Below the pieces are notes generated by a model, which worked only from the letters and a program-made list of their open reading frames with translations, had not been told where the DNA came from and searched no databases. The position numbers and the translations under genes were made by a program. From contig NZ_JALDYF010000018.1 of assembly GCF_032154225.1 (NCBI RefSeq), positions 16,721 through 80,720 of the forward strand: 64,000 bases of DNA, given 5' to 3'. How positions within the stretch are numbered: position 1 is the stretch's first letter; every line of letters begins with the position of its first letter. Below are positions 8,512 through 16,469 of this stretch, piece after piece. Origin of the DNA: Psychrobacillus sp032154225 (lineage in GTDB: Bacteria; Bacillota; Bacilli; Bacillales_A; Planococcaceae).

Positions 8512-8718
8512 GCTATACGATGAACGGTAAAATTTTTAAAGCTTGTTGAAAGTGACTGCGCCACTTCCAACAAGCTTTTTCTTCGATCATCGCATGGCAA
8601 ATGTTCGCCTTCCACTCGCTAGAAACTTCCGTGCCAAGTAGCTAAATACTTTTGGCAATAGAAGTAGCAAGTTCATTCTATATAGTATTCAAGCCGCCAA
8701 AGATACAATTTTGGCGGC
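8512..8718 (+). repeat. Composite multi-hairpin element, copy A
   Basis: Three nested or successive stems are visible. The outer stem is gctatacgatga (8512-8523) with tcatcgcatggc (8587-8598), one wobble and one mismatch. The inner stem is a 17-base arm at 8538-8554 pairing with 8562-8578, followed by TTTTT. A trailing stem gccgccaaa (8693-8701)/tttggcggc (8710-8718) is followed by a T-rich run. The same architecture recurs at 27764-27964 with different stem sequences but conserved pairing and conserved linkers (aaatgtt, tagaaattcc-like, agtatt). It lies in the 3' region of the DUF2804 gene and may serve as terminator or as a structured RNA. Confidence 0.7.
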
Positions 8719-8740
8719 ACTTTGTATTTTTTTAAAAGAG

Positions 8741-8829
8741 ACACTTCTATATTTTTCTACAAAAGTGGAGAAATAGATGACATATTTACTTCATACGAAA
8801 ATTGTAAGTCTATTTCTAACTAGAAGTGT
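8741..8829. repeat. Nested imperfect inverted repeat
   Basis: acacttcta (8741-8749) pairs with tagaagtgt (8821-8829), and inside it agaaataga (8769-8777) pairs with tctatttct (8809-8817). The symmetry suggests a small remnant of a palindromic element. No open frame lies inside it. Confidence 0.5.
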
Positions 8830-8921
8830 TGATGAACTTTTTTCTCTTCCTCTTACATGAAAGGCGTTAAGTATAGAAAGTACATGAATACACTCCTATA
8901 AGCAGGATGGATGTGGTTAAA

Positions 8922-9024
8922 GGTGGCGACACCAACGGGATAAGCGTTAGTCGAAGACCCCCAGTGGAGCGCTAGCGACCGAAGAGGCTGAGGCAATTCC
9001 CATGGTAAGCGTCTGCTTGTAACG
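8922..9024. repeat. Bacillaceae-type dispersed GC-rich repeat
   Basis: This stretch (ggtggcgac, caacgggataagcgttagtc, gaagacccccag, gcgctagcgaccga, ggtaagcgtctgcttgtaac) is far more GC-rich than its surroundings and has the pattern of a roughly 100-base intergenic repeat that I recognise as widespread in Bacillaceae and Planococcaceae genomes. Only one copy is in the window. The rest of the 8431-9058 gap holds no gene I can support. Confidence 0.6.
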
Positions 9025-9058
9025 AAGTCCATACTATAATTTTATATACTACCTTTTT

Positions 9059-10099
9059 CTATACCAACTCCTTGATTAACTCTTTGTTGCGTTCTTTAAA
9101 CACATCGTTATGAGAAGATACCATCGCTACATTACTTGCATCTGGTTGAATATATTGCTTTGCTCTGTTTACTGCATTTGCTGCATCGTGAAAAGTTCCA
9201 GCTATTAAATGTAACTTCCCAGGATGATGTAAAATATCTCCTGCCGCATAAACCCCCTCGACAGAAGACTCACTTAAACTAGTACCATTCACATAAAAGT
9301 TTTCCGCAATTTCAATATTTATATCGCTATTTTTGAGAAGCTCTGCATCTTGCTCATACCCATGATTAATAATAACCTCATCTATCGCTAAATGTGAAAC
9401 TTCCTCAGTGTCATTATTCGTTAGTTCCACTCGTTCAATTACATCGTGATTATCGCTCGCTATAAGCTTTGAAATAGTCGTATTAAAGTAGCAAGTTACC
9501 GAGCTACCTAACAACTGTGTCACTTGGGCTTCATGTCCATTTAGTGCTTCTTTTCGGTAGCTAACATATACTTTTTTGGCGATTGGCTCTAATTCGTTTG
9601 CCCAATCTATCGCTGCATTTCCTCCACCAGAAATAATAACTGTTTTATCTTTAAAACGTTGGATTGATTTGACGGTGTAATTTAAATTACTTACTTCGAA
9701 TCGCTCTGCACCTTCAATTTCTAGTTTTGTAGGATTTAATATTCCACTTCCAACTGCAATGATTATTGTTTTTGAAAAATGCATTTGTCCTGATGTTGTA
9801 TGTAAAACAAAAATTCCATCCTCATTTTTCGTAACTGATTCGACCTTTTCATTTAACACTACTTCGGGATCAAAAGTGAGTCCTTGCTGTACTAGCTGCT
9901 GGATCAGTTTTTCCCCTGAAATCGGCGTTTGTCCTCCTACATCCCAAATCATCTTTTCCGGATAAACATGTATTTTCCCACCCAATTGTGGTTGATACTC
10001 AATAATTTTTGTTTTCATCTCTCTTAAACCACTATAGAAAGCAGAATAAAGCCCTGCTGGGCCTCCACCAATAATTGTTATGTCATATATATTTTGCAT
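9059..10099 (-). CDS. Ferredoxin-NADP reductase (YumC/YcgT type)
   Basis: The 346-residue flavoprotein has an FAD-binding GGGPAGLYSAFY motif at residues 11-22, EYQPQLGGKIHVYPEKMIWDVGG typical of the thioredoxin-reductase-like ferredoxin/flavodoxin-NADP reductase family, a second dinucleotide site (VIISGGGNAAIDWANEL), and the C-terminal VYAAGDILHHPGKLHLIAGTFHDAANA. There is no CxxC, which separates it from thioredoxin reductase. It would transfer electrons from NADPH to ferredoxin or flavodoxin. It is divergent from a siderophore uptake operon with a Fur box in the shared promoter region, which suggests a role under iron limitation, for example supplying electrons for release of iron from internalised siderophore or for flavodoxin. 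Ribosome binding site TAGGAGA. Last residues (KERNKELIKELV) are a short charged tail. Confidence 0.9.
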   Translation of the reverse strand: MQNIYDITIIGGGPAGLYSAFYSGLREMKTKIIEYQPQLGGKIHVYPEKMIWDVGGQTPISGEKLIQQLVQQGLTFDPEVVLNEKVESVTKNEDGIFVLHTTSGQMHFSKTIIIAVGSGILNPTKLEIEGAERFEVSNLNYTVKSIQRFKDKTVIISGGGNAAIDWANELEPIAKKVYVSYRKEALNGHEAQVTQLLGSSVTCYFNTTISKLIASDNHDVIERVELTNNDTEEVSHLAIDEVIINHGYEQDAELLKNSDINIEIAENFYVNGTSLSESSVEGVYAAGDILHHPGKLHLIAGTFHDAANAVNRAKQYIQPDASNVAMVSSHNDVFKERNKELIKELV

Positions 10100-10129
10100 T
10101 TTATCAATCTCCTACCTAAAAAGTTTTAG

Positions 10130-10186
10130 TTGACATCGAACAGTAAGTTAAATATAGTAACACTTGTGATAATGATAATCGTTATC
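10130..10186 (+). promoter_or_regulatory. Sigma-A promoter with overlapping Fur box
   Basis: TTGACA (10130-10135), a 17-base spacer and TATAGT (10153-10158) form a near-consensus promoter toward the siderophore operon. GATAATGATAATCGTTATC (10168-10186) matches the 19-base Fur box consensus at 18 positions and would cover the transcription start. On the other strand the box overlaps a possible -35 for the divergent reductase gene. Fe-Fur repression of both directions is a strong inference. Confidence 0.88.
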
Positions 10187-10224
10187 ATTTATTTATGCAA
10201 CTATTAGTTTGGAGGTTTTGTAAT

Positions 10225-11016
10225 ATGGTTCGCCTTTATACAGACGATCTCTCCATTGGCTACGGTGAGAGGTTAATTGTGAAAGAATTGTCTGTTCAAA
10301 TACCTGATCAAAAAATTACAACAATTATCGGTCCAAATGGATGTGGTAAGTCTACTTTACTAAAAGCAATTACTCGTATTATCTCCCATCAATCCGGTGC
10401 TATTGTGCTAGATGGAAAAAGTGTAACAAAAGAAAATACGAAGCAACTTGCAAAAAAAATGGCCATTTTACCACAAACACCTGAAAGTGCGAGCGGTTTA
10501 ACTGTCGGAGAACTCGTATCGTACGGTCGTTTTCCATATCAAACTGGCTTTGGGCGATTATCAAAAAAGGATTATGAAGTCATCGAATGGGCGCTTCGCG
10601 TAACAAACACAAGCGAGTTTAGGTATTATCCAGTTGATGCTCTTTCTGGAGGACAGCGTCAACGTGTGTGGATTGCAATGGCTCTTGCCCAAGAAACAGA
10701 AATTATTTTCTTAGATGAACCAACAACTTATTTAGATATGGCACATCAATTAGAAGTTCTTGAGCTATTACAAAAACTCAATCAAGAAGAAAAACGCACA
10801 ATTGTAATGGTATTACATGATCTCAATCAAGCTGCGCGCTTCGCAGACTATATTGTTGCTTTAAAAGCAGGTCAAATCGTTAAAGCTGGTACTTGCGAAG
10901 AAGTTATTACGCAAAAAGTATTACAGGATGTGTTCCATATCGATGCCGAAATTGGTCTAGATCCAAGAACAAAAAAGCCCATGTGTATTACATACAACTT
11001 ACTAAAAGGGGATTAA
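10225..11016 (+). CDS. fhuC: Iron-siderophore ABC transporter ATP-binding protein
   Basis: FecE/FhuC-type ATPase: Walker A GPNGCGKST, Q-loop in ILPQTPES, family-typical TVGELVSYGRFPYQ, signature LSGGQRQRVWIAMALAQ, Walker B IIFLDEPTTYLD and VLHDLNQAARFADY. The start is ATG 10225, 9 bases after GGAGG; an in-frame ATG at 10195 would place that ribosome binding site inside the coding region. It powers uptake of ferric siderophore through the two FecCD-type permeases further on. It is first in a Fur-controlled operon, 4 bases before the binding-protein gene. The hydroxamate assignment comes from the neighbour at 11021, so the gene symbol is by context. Confidence 0.9.
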   Translation: MVRLYTDDLSIGYGERLIVKELSVQIPDQKITTIIGPNGCGKSTLLKAITRIISHQSGAIVLDGKSVTKENTKQLAKKMAILPQTPESASGLTVGELVSYGRFPYQTGFGRLSKKDYEVIEWALRVTNTSEFRYYPVDALSGGQRQRVWIAMALAQETEIIFLDEPTTYLDMAHQLEVLELLQKLNQEEKRTIVMVLHDLNQAARFADYIVALKAGQIVKAGTCEEVITQKVLQDVFHIDAEIGLDPRTKKPMCITYNLLKGD

Positions 11017-11020
11017 CAAT

Positions 11021-11944
11021 ATGAAAAAACTTCTATTACCAATTTTATTTTTATTCGTACTAACTTTAACTGCTTGCAGTAGTGGAACAAAAACGGAATC
11101 AGAATCAAAACCGAGCGAAGAAAAACAAGAGCCGACAACGATTACATATCAATCAGAAGAAGGTCCAATTGAAGTACCCGCTAATCCACAACGAGTAATT
11201 GTTGTATCTTCTTTTGCAGGTAATGTAGCTGCGCTTGATGTAAATTTAGTTGGAGTAGATTCATGGTCAAAAGACAATCCTCGATATGATAAATTCTTTG
11301 CAAATGTTGAAGAAGTATCTGAGGAAAGCTTAGAAAAGATTATCGAGCTAGAGCCAGACTTAATCATCGGACTTTCTACTGCTCAAAACCTAGATAAATT
11401 AAAAGAAATCGCACCAACTGTAACATTCACTTATGGCAAAGTAGACTATTTAACGCAGCATTTAGAAATAGGAAAATTACTGAACAAAGAAAAAGAAGCA
11501 CAAGATTGGATTAATGATTTTAAACAGCGGACGAAAACAGCCGGGGAAGAAATAAAAGCAGTTATTGGAGAAAATGCCACTGTTTCTGTAATTGAAAACT
11601 TTGATAAACAAATATATGTATTTGGGGATAATTGGGGTCGTGGAACAGAAATTCTTTATCAAGAAATGGGCCTAACAATGCCTGAAAAAGTAAAAGAAAT
11701 GGCTTTAGATGCGGGGTACTATGCTTTGTCTTTAGAAGTGCTTCCTGAATTTGCAGGAGATTATATCGTTTTCAGTAAAACAGCAGATCAAGATAATTCA
11801 TTCCAAGAAACGGATGTTTATAAAAATATTCCTGCTGTGCAAAACAATCAAGTATTTGAAGCAAATGCTCAGGAATTTTATTTTAATGATCCAATTTCTT
11901 TAGACTATCAACTTGAATTCTTTAAAGAAAGCTTCATAAACTAA
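11021..11944 (+). CDS. fhuD: Siderophore-binding lipoprotein, FhuD-like
   Basis: The 307-residue protein begins with a lipoprotein signal peptide (MKKLLLPILFLFVLTLTAC; lipobox LTAC, Cys19) and a Ser/Thr/Glu linker, then a class III periplasmic-binding fold: NPQRVIVVSSFAGNVAALDVNLVG, a EPDLIIGLSTAQ strand and the FhuD-like stretch YVFGDNWGRGTEILYQEMGL followed by AGDYIVFSKT. It would be anchored to the outer face of the membrane and deliver ferric hydroxamates to the permease. The WGRG stretch is what suggests hydroxamate rather than catecholate; this is moderate evidence. It is followed by a hairpin (11953-11979) and a dispersed repeat before the permease genes. Confidence 0.88.
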   Translation: MKKLLLPILFLFVLTLTACSSGTKTESESKPSEEKQEPTTITYQSEEGPIEVPANPQRVIVVSSFAGNVAALDVNLVGVDSWSKDNPRYDKFFANVEEVSEESLEKIIELEPDLIIGLSTAQNLDKLKEIAPTVTFTYGKVDYLTQHLEIGKLLNKEKEAQDWINDFKQRTKTAGEEIKAVIGENATVSVIENFDKQIYVFGDNWGRGTEILYQEMGLTMPEKVKEMALDAGYYALSLEVLPEFAGDYIVFSKTADQDNSFQETDVYKNIPAVQNNQVFEANAQEFYFNDPISLDYQLEFFKESFIN

Positions 11945-11952
11945 TGAGTTGA

Positions 11953-11979
11953 GGAGGAATTCTAGTAACGAATTCCTCC
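11953..11979 (+). terminator. Hairpin between fhuD and fhuB
   Basis: ggaggaatt (11953-11961) pairs with aattcctcc (11971-11979), then cttcttt. The following T-run is weak, so partial termination or mRNA stabilisation that raises fhuCD over the permease genes is as likely as full termination. Confidence 0.55.
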
Positions 11980-12020
11980 CTTCTTTAACAAATAAGAAAA
12001 TATGAACTTCTTTACTGATT

Positions 12021-12145
12021 AACTGTCTAGCTTCTGCGCCTAGCCCCTCGAGGTCAAATGTGAAAAAACTCCGGTGGCTGGGGAACTGCCTCCTCGCTTT
12101 TCCCCATTTGCCTTTCGGGGCAAACATAGGCGCTTCCGCTTTTCT
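12021..12145. repeat. Dispersed 125-base repeat, copy 1
   Basis: From aactgtctagcttctgcgcc to cgcttccgcttttct; the second copy is at 44089-44212. The ends are inverted relative to each other (agcttctgcgccta and taggcgcttccgct), so the element can fold into a long hairpin. It is inserted between fhuD and fhuB, within what should be one operon. It resembles a repeat I recognise from many Bacillaceae intergenic regions. Confidence 0.8.
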
Positions 12146-12166
12146 AGTGTAGAAAGGAAACGAACG

Positions 12167-13165
12167 ATGACATCTTCTATTCATTTTACTATAAAATTTT
12201 TTATCGGATTGGCATTACTTTTCGGTATGTTCATCCTAGCTATGGTATTTGGTGCAGCGGAAACATCTGTGCAAGACGTATGGCAAGCATTGTTTTCAAA
12301 TGCAAAAAATGATCAAATAAATATTTTACGTGAGATTCGTTTTCCGCGTGAAGTCGGGGCAATCGTTGTAGGAGCTGCACTTGCTGTTTCAGGAGCGATT
12401 ATGCAAGGAATTACTCGCAATCCCCTAGCAGATCCTGGATTACTTGGACTTACTTCAGGAGCAAATGCTGCACTTGCAATCTCGTTCGCCCTTCTACCTT
12501 CTATAAACTATTTTGGCATTACGATTGCTTGCTTTATCGGAGCAACCGTTGGAGCTATTATGGTTTTTAGTATTGGCGCAATGAAAAAAGGAGGATTTTC
12601 TCCTTTACGACTTATACTTGCAGGAGCAGCTGTTTCTGCATTTTTATATGCAATTGCAGATGGAATCGGAATTTATTTTAAAATTTCAAAAGATGTTTCT
12701 ATGTGGACAGCTGGTGGTTTAATCGGTACAAATTGGAATCAGTTGAGCATCATCATTCCAGTTATAAGTTTAGGGATGCTAGTTGCGCTTCTCCTTTCAA
12801 GACAATTAACTATTCTGAGTTTAAATGAAGAAGTTGCAGTCGGTCTAGGGCAAAAAACGACTCAAATTAAATTGGCCCTGTTTATCATTGTTATATTACT
12901 CGCAGGAGCATCAGTTGCACTTGTTGGCAATATGGTGTTCGTTGGATTAATGGTTCCCCATATTGTCCGTGCAATTGTTGGGACAGATTATCGTTTCATT
13001 ATTCCAATGTCCATGATTGTTGGGGCTATTCTTATGCTACTTGCCGACTTACTTGGACGAACAGTTAATATTCCTTATGAAACACCCGTTGCGGCTATTA
13101 TTGCAATAATTGGTCTACCTTTCTTCCTTCTTATTGTTCGCAAAGGAGGAGGCGCATTCCAATGA
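12167..13165 (+). CDS. fhuB: Iron-siderophore ABC transporter permease (FecCD)
   Basis: FecCD-type permease with about nine or ten transmembrane helices. Family motifs are REIRFPREVGAIVVGAALAVSGAIMQGITRNPLADPGLLGLTSGA in the first third (split here: IRFPRE, GAIMQGITRNPLADPG), the cytoplasmic coupling loop, and FVGLMVPHIVRAIVG with DLLGRT near the end. I start it at ATG 12167, after AAAGGAAA; the open frame extends 31 codons further upstream but that part is the dispersed repeat. It would pair with the next permease as a heterodimer. The stop overlaps the next start (ATGA). About 222 bases separate it from fhuD because of the repeat. Confidence 0.9.
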   Translation: MTSSIHFTIKFFIGLALLFGMFILAMVFGAAETSVQDVWQALFSNAKNDQINILREIRFPREVGAIVVGAALAVSGAIMQGITRNPLADPGLLGLTSGANAALAISFALLPSINYFGITIACFIGATVGAIMVFSIGAMKKGGFSPLRLILAGAAVSAFLYAIADGIGIYFKISKDVSMWTAGGLIGTNWNQLSIIIPVISLGMLVALLLSRQLTILSLNEEVAVGLGQKTTQIKLALFIIVILLAGASVALVGNMVFVGLMVPHIVRAIVGTDYRFIIPMSMIVGAILMLLADLLGRTVNIPYETPVAAIIAIIGLPFFLLIVRKGGGAFQ

Positions 13166-14172
13166 TTCAACCTGAACTATTAAAAAAACAGCGTATTATT
13201 TTACTCATATTATCGATGCTCATTATTTTAACTGTGATTATTAGTGCAGGAATAGGATACTCTTCTTTATCCTTTGATCGTCTTTTGCCAACTTTACTAG
13301 GACATGGGACATTCAAAGAGGAATTTGTTTTATTTTCTGTTCGTTTACCGCGAATTATTATAACAATTCTAGCTGGTATGGCTTTAGCTCTTTCGGGGGC
13401 AATTTTACAAGGTATTACTCGCAATGATTTAGCTGATCCAGGTATTATTGGGATCAACTCTGGAGCCGGCGTAGCTATTTCTTTGTTTTTCTTATTTTCT
13501 CCAATACAGCCTAGTTCTTTTGTTTATATGCTACCCTTTGTTGCATTTATCGGGGCTTTGCTTACTGCTTTCTTTATTTATATATTGTCATATAATCGAA
13601 AAGTTGGTTTACAGCCTGTTCGATTAATTTTAATCGGGGTCGGATTTTCAATGGCCCTTTCTGGCTTGATGATTATACTTATTTCTTCAGCAGAACGACA
13701 AAAAGTAGACTTCATCGCTAAATGGTTAGCGGGGAATATTTGGGGCTCGGATTGGCCATTTATTTTAGCTCTTTTACCGTGGCTTATTGTTCTTATTCCA
13801 TTTACTTTTTACAAAGCCAATAAACTAAATCTACTAGGGTTGAGCGAGCCAGTAGCTATTGGAGTCGGCGTATCCATTGAAAAGGAGCGAGTTGTTCTTT
13901 TATTAGCCGCGGTTGCACTTGCTGCTTCTGCCGTTTCAGTTACCGGGGGGATCGCCTTCATCGGATTAATGGCTCCACATATAGCGAAGTCATTAGTTGG
14001 TCCACGACATCAGCTATTCTTACCTGTAACTATTTTAATAGGTGGTTGGCTGTTACTTTTTGCTGATACTGTTGGTAGGAATTTAATCAATCCAGATGGT
14101 ATACCCGCAGGAATTATGGTAGCACTCATTGGCGCTCCTTACTTTATGTATTTGTTATTAAGAAAAACATAA
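13162..14172 (+). CDS. fhuG: Iron-siderophore ABC transporter permease (FecCD)
   Basis: Second FecCD permease, 336 residues, the usual length of FhuG. It carries VRLPRIIITILAGMALALSGAILQ, then GITRNDLADPGIIGINSGAG, and a C-terminal GGIAFIGLMAPHIAKSLVGPRHQ with DTVGRN. It overlaps the preceding permease by 4 bases, indicating translational coupling. In the assembled importer it would form the second half of the membrane channel through which ferric siderophore passes. It is the last gene of the operon and is followed 15 bases later by a bidirectional terminator. Confidence 0.9.
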   Translation: MIQPELLKKQRIILLILSMLIILTVIISAGIGYSSLSFDRLLPTLLGHGTFKEEFVLFSVRLPRIIITILAGMALALSGAILQGITRNDLADPGIIGINSGAGVAISLFFLFSPIQPSSFVYMLPFVAFIGALLTAFFIYILSYNRKVGLQPVRLILIGVGFSMALSGLMIILISSAERQKVDFIAKWLAGNIWGSDWPFILALLPWLIVLIPFTFYKANKLNLLGLSEPVAIGVGVSIEKERVVLLLAAVALAASAVSVTGGIAFIGLMAPHIAKSLVGPRHQLFLPVTILIGGWLLLFADTVGRNLINPDGIPAGIMVALIGAPYFMYLLLRKT

Positions 14173-14187
14173 TAGCGTATACAAAAA

Positions 14188-14214
14188 GGCGACCGGTAGA
14201 ATCGGTCGCCTTTT
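14188..14214. terminator. Bidirectional terminator between fhuG and the chemoreceptor
   Basis: ggcgaccg (14188-14195) pairs with cggtcgcc (14203-14210), with A5 before and T4 after, so it can serve both converging genes. Confidence 0.85.
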
Positions 14215-14216
14215 AC

Positions 14217-15740
14217 TTAATCTATGTTTATTTCTTTCGATACTTTATCAATCTCTTGCGATAAACTTTCAAGCGATTCAGCCAAGTTAACAAGATTTTC
14301 AAATGATGCTAATTGTTCTTCTGAAGCCGCAGATATTTGATAAACATTGTCTTCATTACTTTTTAATAAGTGATTAATATGTTGAATGTACTCTAATAAC
14401 GCTTGAGAAGACTGATCTACTTTAGCTGTATAATTTACTGAATCACTTAAGTAATTTGTCGTTTCAATTGTTTCCTTTGTAATTGCATGGAACGTTTCTT
14501 CAGATTTATTCATATAGTCTCTACTTAGGTTTAATTCATTCAAGACCGTCTCAATATTTTCAATAAGTTCTTCTGAATCCGTGCTAATTTTCGATACGAC
14601 ACCTTGTATTTCAGCAGAAGTGCCTTCTGACTGCGTTGCCAGTTTCCCTACTTCATTTGCTACGACAGCAAACCCAACTCCGGCTTCCCCAGCACGTGCC
14701 GCCTCAATCGAAGCATTTAACGCAAGAAGTTTCGTCTGATCTGAAATACTTGTAATGGACGTTGCCAGTGTACTAATTCTAGAAACTTCTGATTGATAAA
14801 CTTCCAATTTCTCCGCTAATACATGCACAATTTGTTGTGTTTTTTCAAATTGACTTTGAGTTTTAGCTATCAAAGTCTTCCCATTAACCGCACTTTCTGA
14901 AACCTGTTGAGCTTTATCTCTACTTTCAATCGCCAAGTTTTTCACATGCGTCAAATCACTAGATAATGCTTCGATTTGCTGCGCGCTTTTATTAACCCCT
15001 GTAGATTGATCAGCTATTGCCTCACTTAGCAGTTGGATAGATTCTTGTATATTAATCGTTGCTTGGTTAGAGTCCTGCGATCCTGCCGATAATTCGCTAG
15101 ATGTATACTGCAAATTTTCAATGGTAGTATTCAATGTGGAAAGAATTGATTTTAAATGGTTATTGTGATTAGCTTGCTCTAGCTTTCTAGTAGCCTCACT
15201 TCGCTGTCTGTTAAGTATTAAAATAATATTTACCCCACTTGTTAATAAAAGAAAAACAACGTGAATCATTAACAAGGAAAATTTATAATCCGCTACTCCG
15301 CAAATAAGCTGTGGAAATAATACATACCCTGCAAAATGGTGAATTGCAAAAACGATTGTACTCAGAATAACTTGCTTGCTCGAACCTAAATAAGCAATCA
15401 TTGCTACAACCATAAAAATAGAAAAATGGTACTCTACTTGCCCGTCTCCAGCAGCGATGATCGCAATCGAAGAAAAAGTAAGCGTTAGTGTAATAGCAGT
15501 TGGCAACCACTTATGCTGTTCATTATTTTTATACAATAAAATAGAAACAATAAGGAAAAGTATTGGTAAAGTCATAAAAAGATACATTAGAATGGTCATA
15601 TTCCCACTCAACGCTTCATAGCCCATAAGCTGTCTATATTCTGAAAGAAATCCAGTAAAATGATGCAATATAAAAATAATTATGGAGCATAGCACTGTTA
15701 CTCCTGATAAAAGGAGCATAAGAAAATTACCTTTTAACAT
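14217..15740 (-). CDS. Methyl-accepting chemotaxis protein with six-helix histidine-containing sensor
   Basis: The N-terminal 190 residues form about six transmembrane helices with no large external domain. They include GDGQVEYHFSIFMVVAMIAYL and FAIHHFAGY, a His/HH pattern found in an uncharacterised membrane sensor domain coupled to chemoreceptor or GGDEF outputs. The rest is a cytoplasmic signalling region without a clear HAMP, with the conserved tip TSISDQTKLLALNASIEAARAGE-GVGFAVVANEVGKLA. It would pass a membrane-borne signal to CheA/CheW. The histidines could bind metal or haem, which is inference. It follows the glycerophosphodiesterase gene with no gap (stop TAA directly followed by ATG), so its translation is probably coupled to it. 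Confidence 0.85.
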   Translation of the reverse strand: MLKGNFLMLLLSGVTVLCSIIIFILHHFTGFLSEYRQLMGYEALSGNMTILMYLFMTLPILFLIVSILLYKNNEQHKWLPTAITLTLTFSSIAIIAAGDGQVEYHFSIFMVVAMIAYLGSSKQVILSTIVFAIHHFAGYVLFPQLICGVADYKFSLLMIHVVFLLLTSGVNIILILNRQRSEATRKLEQANHNNHLKSILSTLNTTIENLQYTSSELSAGSQDSNQATINIQESIQLLSEAIADQSTGVNKSAQQIEALSSDLTHVKNLAIESRDKAQQVSESAVNGKTLIAKTQSQFEKTQQIVHVLAEKLEVYQSEVSRISTLATSITSISDQTKLLALNASIEAARAGEAGVGFAVVANEVGKLATQSEGTSAEIQGVVSKISTDSEELIENIETVLNELNLSRDYMNKSEETFHAITKETIETTNYLSDSVNYTAKVDQSSQALLEYIQHINHLLKSNEDNVYQISAASEEQLASFENLVNLAESLESLSQEIDKVSKEINID

Positions 15741-16469
15741 TTATAACACCCCATTCATTAAGTACTTATACATACGTTCTGGAAAATCTGTAAAAATTGC
15801 ATGAACACCTACTGATTTTAGCATCCCTGCATATACTTCTTCATTTATTGTAAATACGCGTAATTGTTTACCACTTGTAACTATATCTCTGCCCATTGGT
15901 CGTAAAGCAGTTGGGAAAAATGCATGAAGTGCATCTGCTCCAACTACATTTGCATATTCATGTGGCGCAATCATTACTTCCATAAACAAAATAGCCGTCT
16001 CTATTTGTGGAGCTAGTTGTTTAAAGCTTCGTACCATTTCATGATTGAAAGAAGAAATAACGACACGATGCTCAAGTCCATACTCCTTCAATAGTTGCAA
16101 AACCTTCTGTTCCATTCCCTCATAAGGAAAAATATCCGATTTCAGCTCAATATTAAGATGATGACGCGTATCTTTAAAGATATGAAGTGTTTCGCTTAAT
16201 GTAGGGATTGTTTGTCCCGTAAAATCAGCTGAAAACCACATACCGTAATCATAGCTTTTAAGTTCTGCAAGTAGCATATCTTTCACAAAGCCTGTTCCAT
16301 TAGATGTACGATCGATAGACTCATCATGGATGACGACTAACTCTCCATCCTTCGTCATATGTACATCAAATTCTACTCCATGAACCGGAAGATTTGCAGC
16401 TGCTTCAAATGCCGCTATTGTATTTTCGGGATGCGTTCCTGATGACCCTCTATGTGCATATACCTTCAC
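15741..16469 (-). CDS. Glycerophosphodiester phosphodiesterase
   Basis: The 242-residue enzyme has the GDPD core: VYAHRGSSGTHPENTIAAFE at the N-terminus (catalytic His and Arg of HRG, Glu of PENT), GVEFDVHMTKDGELVVIHDE with the metal-binding Glu/Asp and second catalytic His, and IELKSD. It hydrolyses glycerophosphodiesters to sn-glycerol 3-phosphate and an alcohol. There is no signal peptide, so it acts in the cytoplasm. The start is GTG 16469, 7 bases after GGGAGG; the open frame reaches 8 codons further but would place the ribosome binding site within the gene. It is transcribed with the chemoreceptor that follows at zero spacing; a functional link between them is not evident. Confidence 0.9.
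   Translation of the reverse strand: MKVYAHRGSSGTHPENTIAAFEAAANLPVHGVEFDVHMTKDGELVVIHDESIDRTSNGTGFVKDMLLAELKSYDYGMWFSADFTGQTIPTLSETLHIFKDTRHHLNIELKSDIFPYEGMEQKVLQLLKEYGLEHRVVISSFNHEMVRSFKQLAPQIETAILFMEVMIAPHEYANVVGADALHAFFPTALRPMGRDIVTSGKQLRVFTINEEVYAGMLKSVGVHAIFTDFPERMYKYLMNGVL

Noticed and set aside
8512..8718. Composite element as an insertion sequence
   Set aside because: No transposase-like reading frame and no target-site duplication visible; kept as a structured repeat only.
12074..12166. Extended N-terminus of the first siderophore permease
   Set aside because: The 31 upstream codons are translated dispersed repeat; ATG 12167 has the ribosome binding site.
11900..12184. Reverse-strand 94-residue frame over the fhuD end
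   Set aside because: It lies in the dispersed repeat and overlaps fhuD and fhuB antisense; no ribosome binding site or family pattern.
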